DNA from: Candidatus Firestoneibacteriota bacterium
GTDB lineage: Bacteria; Oederibacteriota; Muellerivitia; Muellerivitales; Muellerivitaceae
Direction of reading: 5' to 3'
Assembly (NCBI GenBank): GCA_013286205.1
Contig: JABDGD010000017.1
Span: forward strand, 1-45,766
Length of the DNA stretch: 45,766 bases
The notes under the pieces are model-generated. The model did not search any database. It worked only from the letters and a program-made list of their open reading frames with translations, and was not told where the DNA came from. A program made the position numbers and the translations under genes. Below are positions 19,981-29,523 of this stretch, piece after piece (within the stretch, counting starts at the first letter, position 1; every line of letters starts with the position of its first letter).

Positions 19981-20897
19981 TAGAAATAGCCTTCTTTTTT
20001 CTTTTGTTCCATGGAGCTGTCGGAACCATGGTCGATAATGCGGTTTTCGCGCTCGCTCTTACGGGTCGTAATCAGGTCGGCGATAATACCGTCCAAATCA
20101 GTCACATTTGATTCAATAGCGCCCGTGCAAGACATACAGCCCAGCGATCTAAAACGCACCGGCATTTCTAAAATCTCGTCGCCTTCCAAGATAGGAATAT
20201 GGGCTACCCATGGAATCAAAAGGTTTTTGCGTTTGATAATTTTGCGCTTGTGGGTGAAGTAAATCGGCACCACCGGGATATTCTCCATCTTCACGTACAT
20301 CCAGATATCTAGCTCGGTCCAATTGGACAGCGGAAATACGCGGATCGACTCGCCTTCATTCAACTGAGAATTATAAAGATCCCACAATTCGGGACGTTGG
20401 TTTTTGGGGTCCCACTGGCCAAACGCGTCACGGAAGGAGTAAACCCGTTCTTTCGCCCGTGACTTTTCTTCCTCGCGGCGGGCCCCGCCGAAAGCGGCGT
20501 CATAACCGTATTTATTGAGACCATCCAACAAGCCCTGGGTCTTTAAGAGACCGCAGCACTTTTGAACACCATACTTAAAGGGGCTGGTCCCATCGGCGAT
20601 AGCGGCTTCGTTTCGTTCCACAATCAGCTTGGCGCCGATATCGGCGATAAACTTGTCGCGGAACTCGTACATTTCTGGGAATTTATACCCCGTATCCACG
20701 TGCATCAGCGGGAAAGGGATTTTGCCGGGCGCAAAGGCCTTTTGGGCCAAACGAACCATAACGCTCGAGTCTTTACCCACCGAGTAAAGCATGACCGGGT
20801 TTTTAAACTCGGCCACCACTTCACGGATAATAAAGATGCTTTCCGCTTCTAGTTGTTTGAGGTGAGATAAGGTTTTAGCTTCCATAACCGGTGACAT
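19980..20897 (-). CDS. cysD: Sulfate adenylyltransferase subunit 2
   Basis: The catalytic ATP pyrophosphatase subunit that makes APS from sulfate and ATP. The PP-loop is [10 protein letters not shown] at about 38-47; other CysD signatures are [67 protein letters not shown] and [14 protein letters not shown]. The ATG at 20897 follows CAGGAA; a second Met four codons in is possible. The 139-bp spacer upstream (20898-21036) holds a short 6-bp inverted repeat (CAAGCC/GGCTTG near 20939-20959) but no promoter that I trust. Confidence 0.96.
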   Translation of the reverse strand: MSPVMEAKTLSHLKQLEAESIFIIREVVAEFKNPVMLYSVGKDSSVMVRLAQKAFAPGKIPFPLMHVDTGYKFPEMYEFRDKFIADIGAKLIVERNEAAIADGTSPFKYGVQKCCGLLKTQGLLDGLNKYGYDAAFGGARREEEKSRAKERVYSFRDAFGQWDPKNQRPELWDLYNSQLNEGESIRVFPLSNWTELDIWMYVKMENIPVVPIYFTHKRKIIKRKNLLIPWVAHIPILEGDEILEMPVRFRSLGCMSCTGAIESNVTDLDGIIADLITTRKSERENRIIDHGSDSSMEQKKKEGYF

Positions 20898-21036
20898 AGG
20901 TTCCTGATCGTTCTTTTAATCATTATGGGATATGGCACAAGCCAAAATCGAGGGCTTGTTTGCCAAAAAGCTCAACAAAAGTACACTTTTTCGGGTTTTA
21001 AGACAACAGCAAAGCCATAATCTGGTCTTTTAGCCT

Positions 21037-22542
21037 TTAGCGCAGTTTAAACACATAGGCGAAGGGAACGCCTTCCCTTTCCACTACGTGAATGATTTTT
21101 CGCGGATCAGCCTGTGTCTGGCGATTCCATCGCGTATTGGCGATGAAATAATCCGCTTGAGCAAAATCCGCCCACTTCATGTTTGATGAAAAATAATGGG
21201 CCGATTGAAAGGCCGATCCTTCAGCGTTCACTTGGTAAACCTTTTGAGGATCCTTTATCTCGTTGCTCTTCAGCCACTCCACCGCTTCTTTATAGCTGGT
21301 TCCCTGGTACTCGGTCTCGAACTTTCCCGCCGCGCCCTTCAACCCGCCAACCGTTTCATTGAAGTAGGTGTATTCATAAGGATGCAATTGAGTCATATCC
21401 CAACCTACCATCAGCGCGTTTATCCCTACGACCACGGCCAGCAACCACTTTAATTTTGAGTCACCTTGCATCCACTCCAGCAAAACCAGGCTGGCTAAAA
21501 CCGAAAGAATGGGTTCCAAAAAAAGATAGTGTCGGACACCATCATAAACAGTGGGTTTCAAAACCAAATAAAGCACCGCATGAAAACCCATCACCAAAGT
21601 CAAAAAGGTTCCAAAAGAAGTACGACTCTTTTTAGGCAAGCACCAAACGCTTAACAAAGACAAAACCAAAATAAAGACAGGAGTTGAGATAAAAAACCAA
21701 ACCGGTAAGTAAGACCGGCCTAATTCGGCGCCAGGTATTTCCCGGCCATTAAACAAAACTGTCATATTCCAGGGAAAATTGCGCGCCAGTTCCAGCAGCC
21801 GAGCCCCATGGGCCAAAGGACTTTCACTTAAGAAAGGCCATGTCGCGAACAATACCAGAAGCACCACACCCAACAAGAAAGCCGTTCGCCAGGCCAGAGA
21901 CAACAATCCCTTTTTAATTTCTCCACTCAAAAAATTTTCATAAAGTTCAAAGAGAATGTAAACTGCGATCAAACTCAACCCTAACAACCTCACGCCTGTC
22001 GCGGCACCCATCACCAGCCCAAGAACAATGAGAAGAATGAACTTCTCTGAGCGGCGCCAGTAATAGATCAACCAAAGACAGATGAAATAAAGAACCGCAA
22101 ACGGCATATCTTTGGGATTGTTAGACCACTCGCCAAAAAAGCGAGGATTGAGAATTAGAAATAACGGACCCAACAACGCCCACCAGGGATTGACGCAAAA
22201 AGGTAAGACCGCCTCAAAACCCACCACCAAAGCAGCTCCAGCGAACAACAAGTTGGATAAATGAAATCCGGGAATCGTCAGTTTTTGATTGAGGGCGTAA
22301 AGCGCCATGGGATAAAGGTGATCGTAATGCGGGCTGCCCGGCGCGGCGGAATCTTCGTGAAGAATAGCTTGCGGATGGCCAGTCACATCTTGGTAGAGCC
22401 AGTAGCCGCCCATATAGACGATGTACTCGTCCCAACCAATGCCGTAATCCTTATGCTTGAAACCGGCGAAAAGAAGATAGCCGACAAGAAATAGGGCTAA
22501 GGGGATTCTTTGACGGAAGAAAGCTTTGAGGCCTTGGTTCAT
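21037..22542 (-). CDS. GT-C membrane glycosyltransferase-like protein
   Basis: A 501-residue polytopic membrane protein. The first periplasmic loop carries KDYGIGWDEYIVYMGGYWLY, with the Asp-Glu pair characteristic of GT39-like enzymes, and NPRFFGEWSNNPKDMPFA is the conserved second loop of the same group (asparagine/aspartate-rich, before helix 4). About ten hydrophobic helices follow and the C-terminal 100 residues are soluble. It lies 18 bp after cysA on the same strand, so it is probably read through from the sulfate operon, but nothing in the sequence ties it to sulfur. Acceptor and donor are unknown. Confidence 0.68.
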   Translation of the reverse strand: MNQGLKAFFRQRIPLALFLVGYLLFAGFKHKDYGIGWDEYIVYMGGYWLYQDVTGHPQAILHEDSAAPGSPHYDHLYPMALYALNQKLTIPGFHLSNLLFAGAALVVGFEAVLPFCVNPWWALLGPLFLILNPRFFGEWSNNPKDMPFAVLYFICLWLIYYWRRSEKFILLIVLGLVMGAATGVRLLGLSLIAVYILFELYENFLSGEIKKGLLSLAWRTAFLLGVVLLVLFATWPFLSESPLAHGARLLELARNFPWNMTVLFNGREIPGAELGRSYLPVWFFISTPVFILVLSLLSVWCLPKKSRTSFGTFLTLVMGFHAVLYLVLKPTVYDGVRHYLFLEPILSVLASLVLLEWMQGDSKLKWLLAVVVGINALMVGWDMTQLHPYEYTYFNETVGGLKGAAGKFETEYQGTSYKEAVEWLKSNEIKDPQKVYQVNAEGSAFQSAHYFSSNMKWADFAQADYFIANTRWNRQTQADPRKIIHVVEREGVPFAYVFKLR

Positions 22543-22560
22543 TTCCCGATTTTAGCGCAA

Positions 22561-23601
22561 TTAGAGCGGGAAAACGTGAAAAGCCGTAATGGCGGCGTAA
22601 ACATCCAGCCCGTCTTTAAAACCGCTAGCTAAGGCCACCCCTTTGGGCACCTGGGCGAAAATGCTCTTCCCTTCGCCGATATCCAAAAGATACTCGATGA
22701 CTGTGCCTTTAAAGCGGGTTTTCTTAATCTTGGCTTTCACCTGCAGGGTTTCAAATTGCTCGGTCACGTAAACGTCATGCGGGCGGAAATAAATGCGGAC
22801 CTTTTGTCCCTTCGTAAACGAAGGATTGATTGGAAAACGGAAGGGACCCCAGACCGCTAAACCCTTTTCAGTCACTTCGGTATCTATATAGTTGGTCTCG
22901 CCCACAAACTGAGCGATGAAATGGGTGGCCGGATGATCGAAAATCTCAATCGGCGTGCCGTCTTGTTCAATCTTGCCGTGGTTCATAATCAAAATGCGGC
23001 TGGCCACTTCCAGTGCCTCATTCTGATCGTGAGTGACAAACAAAGTAGTTACTTTGCTTTCTTCATGCAGTTTCAAAATCCAGTCCCTCAACTCTTCGCG
23101 GACCTTAGCGTCTAACGCGCCGAAGGGCTCATCCAAAAGAAGCACTTCGGGGCTGGGGGCCAAAGCGCGGGCCACCGCTACACGCTGGCGCTGACCGCCC
23201 GAAAGCTGGGACGGATAGCGTTTTTCAAAACCTGACAACTGAATCAGGCTTAGTAAATTGTGAACTTTTTCACGAATCTCCGCCTCGCTTTGATTGCGGA
23301 CTCTTAAACCAAAGGCAATGTTTTCATAAACCGTCATATGTTTAAACAAGGCGTAATGCTGAAAGACAAAGCCCACATTGCGTTCTTTAGCCGAAACAAA
23401 AGTGGCTTCTCTGCCGGTTAAAAGAATCTCACCCGAGTCGGGTATTTCCAATCCGGCGATCATACGCAGCAGGGTGCTTTTGCCCGAACCCGAAGGCCCT
23501 AAGAGCGCGACCAAAGAGCCACTTTCCAATTTCAGGCTGATATCCTGAACAGCTTTAAACCCATTAAAAGTTTTGTTTAATTTTCTTACTTCAATGCTCA
23601 T
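22561..23601 (-). CDS. cysA: Sulfate/thiosulfate ABC transporter ATP-binding protein
   Basis: The ATPase that powers sulfate import through CysT-CysW. Walker [10 protein letters not shown] at about 34-42, Q-loop [21 protein letters not shown], signature [15 protein letters not shown], Walker [14 protein letters not shown] and switch His ([10 protein letters not shown]). The 346-residue length includes a C-terminal regulatory OB-like domain ([10 protein letters not shown]). It overlaps cysW by 4 bp. Confidence 0.95.
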   Translation of the reverse strand: MSIEVRKLNKTFNGFKAVQDISLKLESGSLVALLGPSGSGKSTLLRMIAGLEIPDSGEILLTGREATFVSAKERNVGFVFQHYALFKHMTVYENIAFGLRVRNQSEAEIREKVHNLLSLIQLSGFEKRYPSQLSGGQRQRVAVARALAPSPEVLLLDEPFGALDAKVREELRDWILKLHEESKVTTLFVTHDQNEALEVASRILIMNHGKIEQDGTPIEIFDHPATHFIAQFVGETNYIDTEVTEKGLAVWGPFRFPINPSFTKGQKVRIYFRPHDVYVTEQFETLQVKAKIKKTRFKGTVIEYLLDIGEGKSIFAQVPKGVALASGFKDGLDVYAAITAFHVFPL

Positions 23602-24509
23602 AGGGTCGGCTCACTTTCCAAAGATGAGGGCAAAACTTCTTTTTCCTTCTCGTACCGGGCGCCAACAAGAGCCTTGGCGATTAAAGTCACCACCGCGAGG
23701 AAAGTTAAAAGCGACGCGACCGCGAAGGCCGCCGTAAAGTTGTACTCGTTATAAAGAATCTCCACATGCAGGGGCAACGTGTTCGTCAACCCGCGGATAT
23801 GGCCCGAAACTACCGAAACCGCTCCAAACTCACCCATCGCCCGGGCGTTGCAAAGAATCACTCCATATAGAAGGCCCCATTGGATGTTCGGCAGGGTGAT
23901 TTTCCAGAAAATCTGCCAGCCTGTCGCGCCCAGTACTAAAGCCGCTTCCTCCTCATCCGAACCCTGCTCCTGCATCAAAGGAATCAGTTCCCGGGAAACA
24001 AAAGGAAAAGTCACGAAGATCGTCGCTAACACAATGCCCGGCACGGCGAAAATGATATGCATGTTATGGTCAATAAACCATTTGCCCCAAAGGCCCTGCA
24101 GCCCAAACAACAGCACATAGATTAAACCGGCGATGACCGGCGAAACGCTAAAAGGAATATCAATCAGGGTAATCAGAAGATTCTTACCCCAAAAATTGAA
24201 CTTCGTAATCGCCCAGGCCGAAGCCACACCGAAGACCGTATTAAGAACCACTGAGAAAAAAGCGCTGATCAAAGTCAATTTGATCGCCGAGAGGGCCATC
24301 GGATCAGTCACGGCGTTGAGATAATATTCCAAACCCTTATCCAAAGCCGAGCCAAAAACTTCCACTAAGGGCATGACTAAAAAAAGAGCCACAAACAAAA
24401 CACCCACACCAATTAGGCTCCAGCGCACCCAGCGGGGTTCAGTCAAAGCCCTTACCGGGTCGGTCGCGTTTTCGCCTTTAAGACTCACAATTAAAGTTTC
24501 TTTGGTCAT
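23598..24509 (-). CDS. cysW: Sulfate ABC transporter permease CysW
   Basis: One of two inner-membrane permease subunits for sulfate. The 303-residue protein has an N-terminal cytosolic stretch, about six transmembrane helices and the EAA loop ([30 protein letters not shown]), the coupling site for Cys[19 protein letters not shown] is the CysW-type motif after the EAA loop. It overlaps cysA by 4 bp and lies 7 bp after cysT. Confidence 0.94.
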   Translation of the reverse strand: MTKETLIVSLKGENATDPVRALTEPRWVRWSLIGVGVLFVALFLVMPLVEVFGSALDKGLEYYLNAVTDPMALSAIKLTLISAFFSVVLNTVFGVASAWAITKFNFWGKNLLITLIDIPFSVSPVIAGLIYVLLFGLQGLWGKWFIDHNMHIIFAVPGIVLATIFVTFPFVSRELIPLMQEQGSDEEEAALVLGATGWQIFWKITLPNIQWGLLYGVILCNARAMGEFGAVSVVSGHIRGLTNTLPLHVEILYNEYNFTAAFAVASLLTFLAVVTLIAKALVGARYEKEKEVLPSSLESEPTL

Positions 24510-24516
24510 TTCATCC

Positions 24517-25347
24517 TCAATGAATCACGCGGTGCTGGCCCGCTTTATCTTGTACCCAGTTAATGGCCAAAAGTAGGGTGAATGAAATAAAGAGCATGAC
24601 CACCCCAATAGCCGTAGCCCCGGCGTAATCGTATTGTTCCAATTTGGTGATAATTAAAAGCGGCGTAATTTCGGTTTTCATCGGCATATTTCCCGAGATA
24701 AAAACTACCGAACCATACTCCCCCACCGCGCGGGCGAAGGATAAAGAGAATCCCGTAATCCATGCCGGAATCAGGCTGGGCAACACCACTCGGGTGACCG
24801 TGTACCAGCGGGAGGCGCCCAGGCTCAATGCCGCCTTTTCGATTTCCGGATCCAAGGATTCCAAAACCGGTTGAAGAGTCCTCACCACGAAAGGCAGACC
24901 GATAAAGATGAGCGCCAGCGTGACGCCCAACGGTGTATAAGCGATAGAAATACCCAGTGGTTTAAACAATTTACCGATCGAGCCGTTCGGCGCGTAAATA
25001 GCGGTCAAAGTAATACCCGCCACAGCGGTGGGCAAAGCGAAAGGCAAATCTACCAAAGCGTCCACGACGCGTTTGCCGTAAAAATCATAGCGAACCAGTA
25101 TCCAAGCCACTACCGCGCCAAAGATGGAATTGATGACCGCCGCGATTAAAGATGCCCCAAAGGTCAACCTATATGAAGCCATTACCCGGGGCGAAGTCAC
25201 CTCATCCACAAACTGCGGCCAGGTCAATGTTGTGGTTTTCAAAATCAAAGCCGCCAGGGGCAATAGAACAATCAGGCTTAAATAGGTCAGTGTAAACCCC
25301 ATGGATAAGCCAAACCCTGGTAACACTCCGGTCGATTTAAAACGCAT
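24517..25347 (-). CDS. cysT: Sulfate ABC transporter permease CysT
   Basis: The partner permease to CysW. In 276 residues there are six predicted transmembrane helices, the [19 protein letters not shown] segment typical of CysT/CysU, the EAA loop ([23 protein letters not shown]) and [20 protein letters not shown]. It follows the HPr-like gene after 27 bp of AT-rich repeat DNA. Confidence 0.95.
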   Translation of the reverse strand: MRFKSTGVLPGFGLSMGFTLTYLSLIVLLPLAALILKTTTLTWPQFVDEVTSPRVMASYRLTFGASLIAAVINSIFGAVVAWILVRYDFYGKRVVDALVDLPFALPTAVAGITLTAIYAPNGSIGKLFKPLGISIAYTPLGVTLALIFIGLPFVVRTLQPVLESLDPEIEKAALSLGASRWYTVTRVVLPSLIPAWITGFSLSFARAVGEYGSVVFISGNMPMKTEITPLLIITKLEQYDYAGATAIGVVMLFISFTLLLAINWVQDKAGQHRVIH

Positions 25348-25359
25348 GATCTTCCTTAA

Positions 25360-25392
25360 TTTCTAATTCAAAATTCATAATTTAAAATTGTC
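25360..25392. repeat. AT-rich AATTCAAAATT repeat, copy 1
   Basis: The stretch contains TAATTCAAAATTCATAATT followed by TAAAATTG. It covers the last codons of the HPr-like gene and the spacer to cysT. The same modules (AATTCAAAATT, CATAATT, TAAAATT) recur in a different order just after the peroxiredoxin stop at 29489-29523. Such AATTC-based short repeats are known as intergenic filler in some genomes; here they mark two gene ends in the sulfur region. Confidence 0.45.
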
Positions 25393-25656
25393 TTTTTCCT
25401 GCCACGTATAAATCAGCTCACGAATCGCCTGAATGGCCTCTGACGCGTCCTCGCCATCGGCAGAAAACTCCAGTAACGTACCATAAATAGCGCCCAGCGT
25501 TAACAAGTCCAACAGGCTTTTTGCGTTCACAACGCGGTAGCCATTTGAGACAACAATTTTGCATTTAAACTGGTTGGCCAAACGGGTTAATTCGGCGCCC
25601 GACCGCAAATGAAGGCCCAACCGGTGCAGTACGGGGATCTTTTCGATGATGCTCAT
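25375..25656 (-). CDS. HPr-like phosphocarrier domain protein in the sulfate operon
   Basis: A 93-residue, single-domain HPr-fold protein. Alignment by eye to PtsH gives HRLGLHLRSGAE around the active-site His16 (normally GLHARPA): His16 and Arg18 are kept, but the conserved Pro after Arg is Ser19. VNAKSLLDLLTLGA keeps the regulatory serine region (Ser47). The ATG at 25656 follows AAAGGA at 8 nt; the frame is open to 25806 but that part would be translated from a hairpin spacer. It sits between the sulfate-binding gene and cysT, where a PTS protein has no obvious transport role, so regulation of the transporter or a non-PTS phospho-relay is a reasonable guess. No PTS enzyme I, HPr kinase or EII is in the window. 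Confidence 0.85.
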   Translation of the reverse strand: MSIIEKIPVLHRLGLHLRSGAELTRLANQFKCKIVVSNGYRVVNAKSLLDLLTLGAIYGTLLEFSADGEDASEAIQAIRELIYTWQEKDNFKL

Positions 25657-25736
25657 AGTTTTATCCTTTGTCGGCAAAAGCGGATCAAAACGATCCGACG
25701 CAGTGAGTTCCATAGGTTCCTCCAGGTTTAAAATTG

Positions 25737-25770
25737 AGCGCGGGAGAGTGTCCCTGTCACTTCCCGCGCT
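25737..25770 (-). promoter_or_regulatory. Stem-loop between sulfate-binding and HPr-like genes
   Basis: A perfect 9-bp GC-rich stem (AGCGCGGGA at 25762-25770, TCCCGCGCT at 25737-25745, minus-strand sense) with a 16-nt loop is followed by CAATTTTAAA. The U-tract is too weak for a full terminator. It probably attenuates transcription or protects the 3' end of upstream mRNA, so that binding proteins are made in excess over membrane subunits, as is common in ABC operons. Confidence 0.6.
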
Positions 25771-25817
25771 GGATATCAGCAAAACCGGCCGTTCTTTGTC
25801 CAACACCCTTCCACAAG

Positions 25818-26828
25818 TTATTTCGTCTGGTAAATCTGATCGAAAACGGCCCCATCAGCGAAAAAATCAGCCTGGGCTTTTTTCCACCCGCCAAACACCT
25901 TATCAATCGTGAACAATTTGATTTTCTTAAACCGAGAAGCATAACGAGCCTGCACGGATTTCAAACGGGGACGGTAAAAGTTTTTCGCGATAATTTCCTG
26001 CCCCTCAGGTGAATAGAGCCATTTCAAATAGGCCTGGGCCGCTTTTTCGCTATGGTGTTTTTCATCGTTCTTATCAATCCAGGCCACCGACGGCTCGGCC
26101 AGAATACTTTCCGACGGTGTGATCATTTCGTAATCCGACGAACTTGATTCTTTCAACAGCAAATAAGCCTCGTTTTCCCAGGTGACCAGCACATCGCCGA
26201 TTCCCCTTTGGGAGAAAGTGGTTGCCGAGCCGCGCGCGCCAGAATCCAAGACCGCGACATTTTTATAATATTGCGTCACAAATTCTTTGGCCTTTTCAGA
26301 AGAGCCAAAATGATCCAAGGCGTATCCCCAGGCCGCCAAAAAGATCCAGCGGGAACCGCCGCCCGTTTTGGGATTAGGCATCACCAGTGAAACGCCCGGC
26401 TTCACCAGATCATCCCAATCCTTGATCGCTTTCGGATTACCCTTGCGGACCAAAAACACAATGGTGGAGGTATAGGGCGAGCTGTTGTTGGGCAGACGGA
26501 TCTGCCAATTTTTCGGCAGCAGTCCGGCCTTGGCAGAAATAACATCAATGTCGTTAGACAGGGCCAGAGCCACCACATCCGCTTCTAAACCCTCAATGAC
26601 CGCCCGGGCCTGCTTTCCCGATCCACCGTTTGAAAGGTCGAACGAAAGCTCCTGTCCTGTTTCTTTCTTCCAATGCTCTCCAAAAGCCTTGTTATATTCC
26701 TGAAACAATTCCCGGGTGGCGTCATAAGACACGTTGAGCAAGGTCAAAGGCTTGCCGCCGTCCGCCAAAGCTTTTCCCGACCCCGTCAAAAATAAAATAA
26801 CGGCTAAACTTAAAATTCTCTTATTCAT
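25818..26828 (-). CDS. Sulfate ABC transporter substrate-binding protein, copy 2
   Basis: A periplasmic sulfate-binding protein of 336 residues. Signal peptide [22 protein letters not shown], then [19 protein letters not shown] (family signature), [52 protein letters not shown] and [27 protein letters not shown]. Closely similar to the copy directly upstream and to the orphan copy at 7593-8597. It begins 55 bp after copy 1 and precedes the transporter genes on the same transcript. Confidence 0.94.
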   Translation of the reverse strand: MNKRILSLAVILFLTGSGKALADGGKPLTLLNVSYDATRELFQEYNKAFGEHWKKETGQELSFDLSNGGSGKQARAVIEGLEADVVALALSNDIDVISAKAGLLPKNWQIRLPNNSSPYTSTIVFLVRKGNPKAIKDWDDLVKPGVSLVMPNPKTGGGSRWIFLAAWGYALDHFGSSEKAKEFVTQYYKNVAVLDSGARGSATTFSQRGIGDVLVTWENEAYLLLKESSSSDYEMITPSESILAEPSVAWIDKNDEKHHSEKAAQAYLKWLYSPEGQEIIAKNFYRPRLKSVQARYASRFKKIKLFTIDKVFGGWKKAQADFFADGAVFDQIYQTK

Positions 26829-26883
26829 GTTTCACCTCGCGAGAGTAGTGGAGAGGCTTAACCTCTCCACCTCCATCCATAAC

Positions 26884-27897
26884 TTATTTAGGCTGATAAA
26901 TCTGATCAAAAACAGCGCCATCGGCGAAATAAGCTGCGTGCGCCTTCTTCCAGCCGCCAAACAGGCTGTTGATGGTAAACAACTTGATCTTCGGAAACTG
27001 CTTGCTGTACTTCGCGAAGACCGCTTTATCGCGGGGGCGGTAATAATTATGCGCCGCGATTTCCTGGCCTTCCTTCGAATAGAGCCACTTTAGATAGGCT
27101 TCCGCTACTTTGGTCGTGCCGTGCTTTTGCGCGTTCACATCCACCACTGAAACAGAAGGCTCACCCAAAGCCGAGATAGAGGGATAAACAATCTCGAACT
27201 GGCCTTTTCCCAACTCATTCGTCGCCAGATAGGCTTCGTTCTCCCAGGCAATCAAGACGTCGCCGATTCCCCGTTCAACGAAAGTCGTAGTGGAACCGCG
27301 GGCGCCTGAATCCAATACCGGGACATTTTTATAAATCTTTGTCACGAAATCACGGGCTTTAGCCTCGTCGCCCGTTTCAGTCAACTTATAACCCCAGGCT
27401 CCGATGAAGGCCCAGCGCCCGCCAGCCGAAGTTTTGGGATTAGGCGTTATAACCTGAACGTCAGGGCGGGCCAAATCTTCCCAATTCTTGATGTTCTTGG
27501 GATTGCCCTTACGCACCAGCAACACCACCGTAGAGGTGTAAGGCGCGCTGTTATAGGGCAGGCGCTTTTGCCAATCCGCCGTCAGCAAATGGCCTTTTTC
27601 AGCCAAAACATCGATGTCATAAGACAAACCCAAAGTCGCCACATCGGCTTCCAAACCATCCAAAATAGCCCGGGCTTGCTTACCCGAACCACCGTTGGAA
27701 ACATCCACCGTCACATCCTGTCCTTCTTTTTCTTTCCAATGGGCCGCGAAAGCCTTGTTGTACTCCTGGTATAACTCGCGAGTCGGATCGTAAGACACAT
27801 TCAACAATTTGACCGCGTCATCCGCCGCCAGCGCCAACGAAACCTGACCCGCGAGTAAAGCGAGAGCCAACCCTGCCACTATTATTTTTTTAATCAT
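26884..27897 (-). CDS. Sulfate ABC transporter substrate-binding protein, copy 1
   Basis: A second periplasmic sulfate-binding protein, 337 residues, with signal peptide [20 protein letters not shown] and onward (cut near ALA-ADDAV). The family blocks are [71 protein letters not shown] and [27 protein letters not shown]. Serving one CysTWA transporter with two adjacent binding proteins parallels the Sbp/CysP pair of enterobacteria, where one prefers sulfate and the other thiosulfate; which is which cannot be decided here. The gene follows the porin after a strong stem-loop. Confidence 0.94.
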   Translation of the reverse strand: MIKKIIVAGLALALLAGQVSLALAADDAVKLLNVSYDPTRELYQEYNKAFAAHWKEKEGQDVTVDVSNGGSGKQARAILDGLEADVATLGLSYDIDVLAEKGHLLTADWQKRLPYNSAPYTSTVVLLVRKGNPKNIKNWEDLARPDVQVITPNPKTSAGGRWAFIGAWGYKLTETGDEAKARDFVTKIYKNVPVLDSGARGSTTTFVERGIGDVLIAWENEAYLATNELGKGQFEIVYPSISALGEPSVSVVDVNAQKHGTTKVAEAYLKWLYSKEGQEIAAHNYYRPRDKAVFAKYSKQFPKIKLFTINSLFGGWKKAHAAYFADGAVFDQIYQPK

Positions 27898-27922
27898 GAC
27901 CTGCTCCTTGTTTTAAAAGCTG

Positions 27923-27946
27923 TCCGGCCTTCCGAAGAAAGCCGGA
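27923..27946 (-). promoter_or_regulatory. UUCG-capped stem-loop between porin and sulfate-binding gene
   Basis: In minus-strand sense TCCGGCTTTC pairs with GAAGGCCGGA around a TTCG tetraloop: a 10-bp stem with one G-U. It is followed by CAGCTTTTAAAA, a poor U-tract. It may be a partial terminator or an mRNA-stabilising structure that sets porin to transporter ratios. Confidence 0.6.
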
Positions 27947-27963
27947 TTCCCCATTAACTGCCT

Positions 27964-29244
27964 TTAGATAGAAAGCTGCGATTGAATCGTAACCACCTGC
28001 CACGCTTCGACGCCGTTATACAAATGGTCTTCCCAGTTGGCGCTCCACTTCAAAGAATCTTTGTTTTGGAACCAGTCCAGACCCACCGTAATCGTGTCAA
28101 ATTCGGAGTTCCAAGTGCTTTGGCTCGCGATCAAATTACCAGCCTGATCAAAGTTGTATCCATCCCAGCGGGCGCCCAAACGCAAATCCTGATAGCGATA
28201 GCTGGCGGTTAAATAATAAGCCGTCGGAGCGATTTGACCCGCCGGAGTAACGAACGACTTGGTGGCTGCAACCGCCGCGACCGAAGGCGTCCAGGTGCTG
28301 TCGTTGGCGCTGCTGTTATCATTAGTGTTCAAACCACCCGAAATAAACTCAGCCTGTAATTTGAACCCGTTGTAAATCCAGCGGCCTTCAAACCCTAAAC
28401 TCCAGCGGGCACCGTTCACTTCCCAGCCGTCATAAGCTGAAGCGCCGATGTAAAGATTCTTGTCATAAGTAAACCCAATTTGAGCGGCCAAATCTTTGTC
28501 TACATTGTTATCGGCTGTGCTTTGACCAGAGCCTTGAATCGCCGACACCACATACTCTCCAGCCACTGGGCCCAGAGGAATATCTTTACCGGCCAATTGC
28601 ACACCGATATCACGCTTGTTGCCGAAGGAATTAGAAAGATTCGAAAGATTGTTGAAATCCGCGTCATTCGAAGCCCAACGACCTTCTAAATCTTGAGCGT
28701 ATTTATTCTGACCCAGGATCAGGGTCGCATAGGGGCTATAAGCCACTTTCACATAAATGTCCTTCACCAAAGTGAAAGGATTAACGTTACCTACGCTCGC
28801 GCCCAAACCGTTCTGCCCGGCGTAAGACAAAGCCGTTCCACTGGTAAGACCCAACCCATTAAAGCTCGCTTGAGAAGGATCGATTTTCACTAACCAGGAA
28901 ACTTTCGGGTCGGTACCTAAAGCCGAACCCAGTGAAATTTCAGCGCGCTTGAACGAAAAAGCGTCCCACTGATTTTTCGAGGTGTTGTAGTCCGACGTAC
29001 CAGCCAAAGTCGACCCATAGCTGTCATGTGTATACCAGAACTGGATCAATCCATTAACTTTCACATTGGATTTTTCCAGCGAATTCAACCGGTTATTCAA
29101 AGCCTCGATATCCGCCACCGAAACCGCCGCCGGCGTATCCTTAAAATCCGGGTCTTGCTTGGGCTCATCGTCCGCCCAAACATTCGCTCCCGCAAAACTT
29201 AAAACCGCCGCCGCTAACAACCACGCTAATTTCAGCTTTTTCAT
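27964..29244 (-). CDS. Outer-membrane porin-like beta-barrel protein
   Basis: A 426-residue exported protein with signal peptide MKKLKLAWLLAAAVLSFAGA and onward (cut at VWA-DDEPK), a short coiled-coil-like segment (VSVADIEALNNRLNSLEKSN, about 42-61), then a region of alternating hydrophobic and polar strands with frequent Trp/Tyr turns to the C terminus (phosphate-selective or OprO/P-like style: VNGLIQFWYTHDSYG at the first strand, LRLGARWDGYNFD and ITVGLDWFQNKDSLKWSANW near the end). It starts a transcript that continues into sulfate-binding genes and is preceded by riboswitch A, so an anion or sulfate channel is the natural inference. SD AAGGGG is 7 nt before the ATG. Confidence 0.8.
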   Translation of the reverse strand: MKKLKLAWLLAAAVLSFAGANVWADDEPKQDPDFKDTPAAVSVADIEALNNRLNSLEKSNVKVNGLIQFWYTHDSYGSTLAGTSDYNTSKNQWDAFSFKRAEISLGSALGTDPKVSWLVKIDPSQASFNGLGLTSGTALSYAGQNGLGASVGNVNPFTLVKDIYVKVAYSPYATLILGQNKYAQDLEGRWASNDADFNNLSNLSNSFGNKRDIGVQLAGKDIPLGPVAGEYVVSAIQGSGQSTADNNVDKDLAAQIGFTYDKNLYIGASAYDGWEVNGARWSLGFEGRWIYNGFKLQAEFISGGLNTNDNSSANDSTWTPSVAAVAATKSFVTPAGQIAPTAYYLTASYRYQDLRLGARWDGYNFDQAGNLIASQSTWNSEFDTITVGLDWFQNKDSLKWSANWEDHLYNGVEAWQVVTIQSQLSI

Positions 29245-29304
29245 TTCAAAACCCCTTAATTTATTTTCATTTTTATCGCGGTTGAATTTCCGCTGGGGTC
29301 CTCA

Positions 29305-29449
29305 AACAAAAAATCCCGGACCCCGCTATCATCAGCGGGCCGGGATTATTTTTAGATAATCACAACGCCGCTTTAGCCCCGCTTCCCCTTTTAAGTCTTG
29401 CGACTCAATTGGAACGGTGGGGGCAAGTTGGTCATTAAATCCCACCGTT
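29305..29449 (-). promoter_or_regulatory. SAM-II-like riboswitch with terminator, copy A (porin/sulfate operon)
   Basis: The aptamer spans 29449-29368. P1 is a perfect AACGGTGGG/CCCACCGTT stem; its loop is ATTTAATGACCAACTTGCC; a variable hairpin with a GCAA tetraloop follows (TTGAGTC/GACTTAA); the pseudoknot strand is GGGGCTAAAGCGG. Loop segments CC, CUU and GC can pair with GG, AAG and GC of that strand, as in SAM-II. The intrinsic terminator lies at 29312-29347 with a T-rich tract. Five bases of AGCGG are complementary to CCGCT in its left arm. I found no convincing promoter for this copy, so it may act as a checkpoint on read-through from the peroxiredoxin gene. Confidence 0.85.
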
Positions 29450-29488
29450 AAAATGTCACTTCGTCAGCTCTGCACAGCCTTTCTTTCA

Positions 29489-29523
29489 ATAATTCAAAAT
29501 TTAAAATTCATAATTCAGAATTA
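29489..29523. repeat. AT-rich AATTCAAAATT repeat, copy 2
   Basis: Contains AATAATTCAAAATTTAAAATT then CATAATTC. It begins at the peroxiredoxin stop codon. It shares the AATTCAAAATT, TAAAATT and CATAATT modules with the copy at 25360-25392. Confidence 0.45.
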
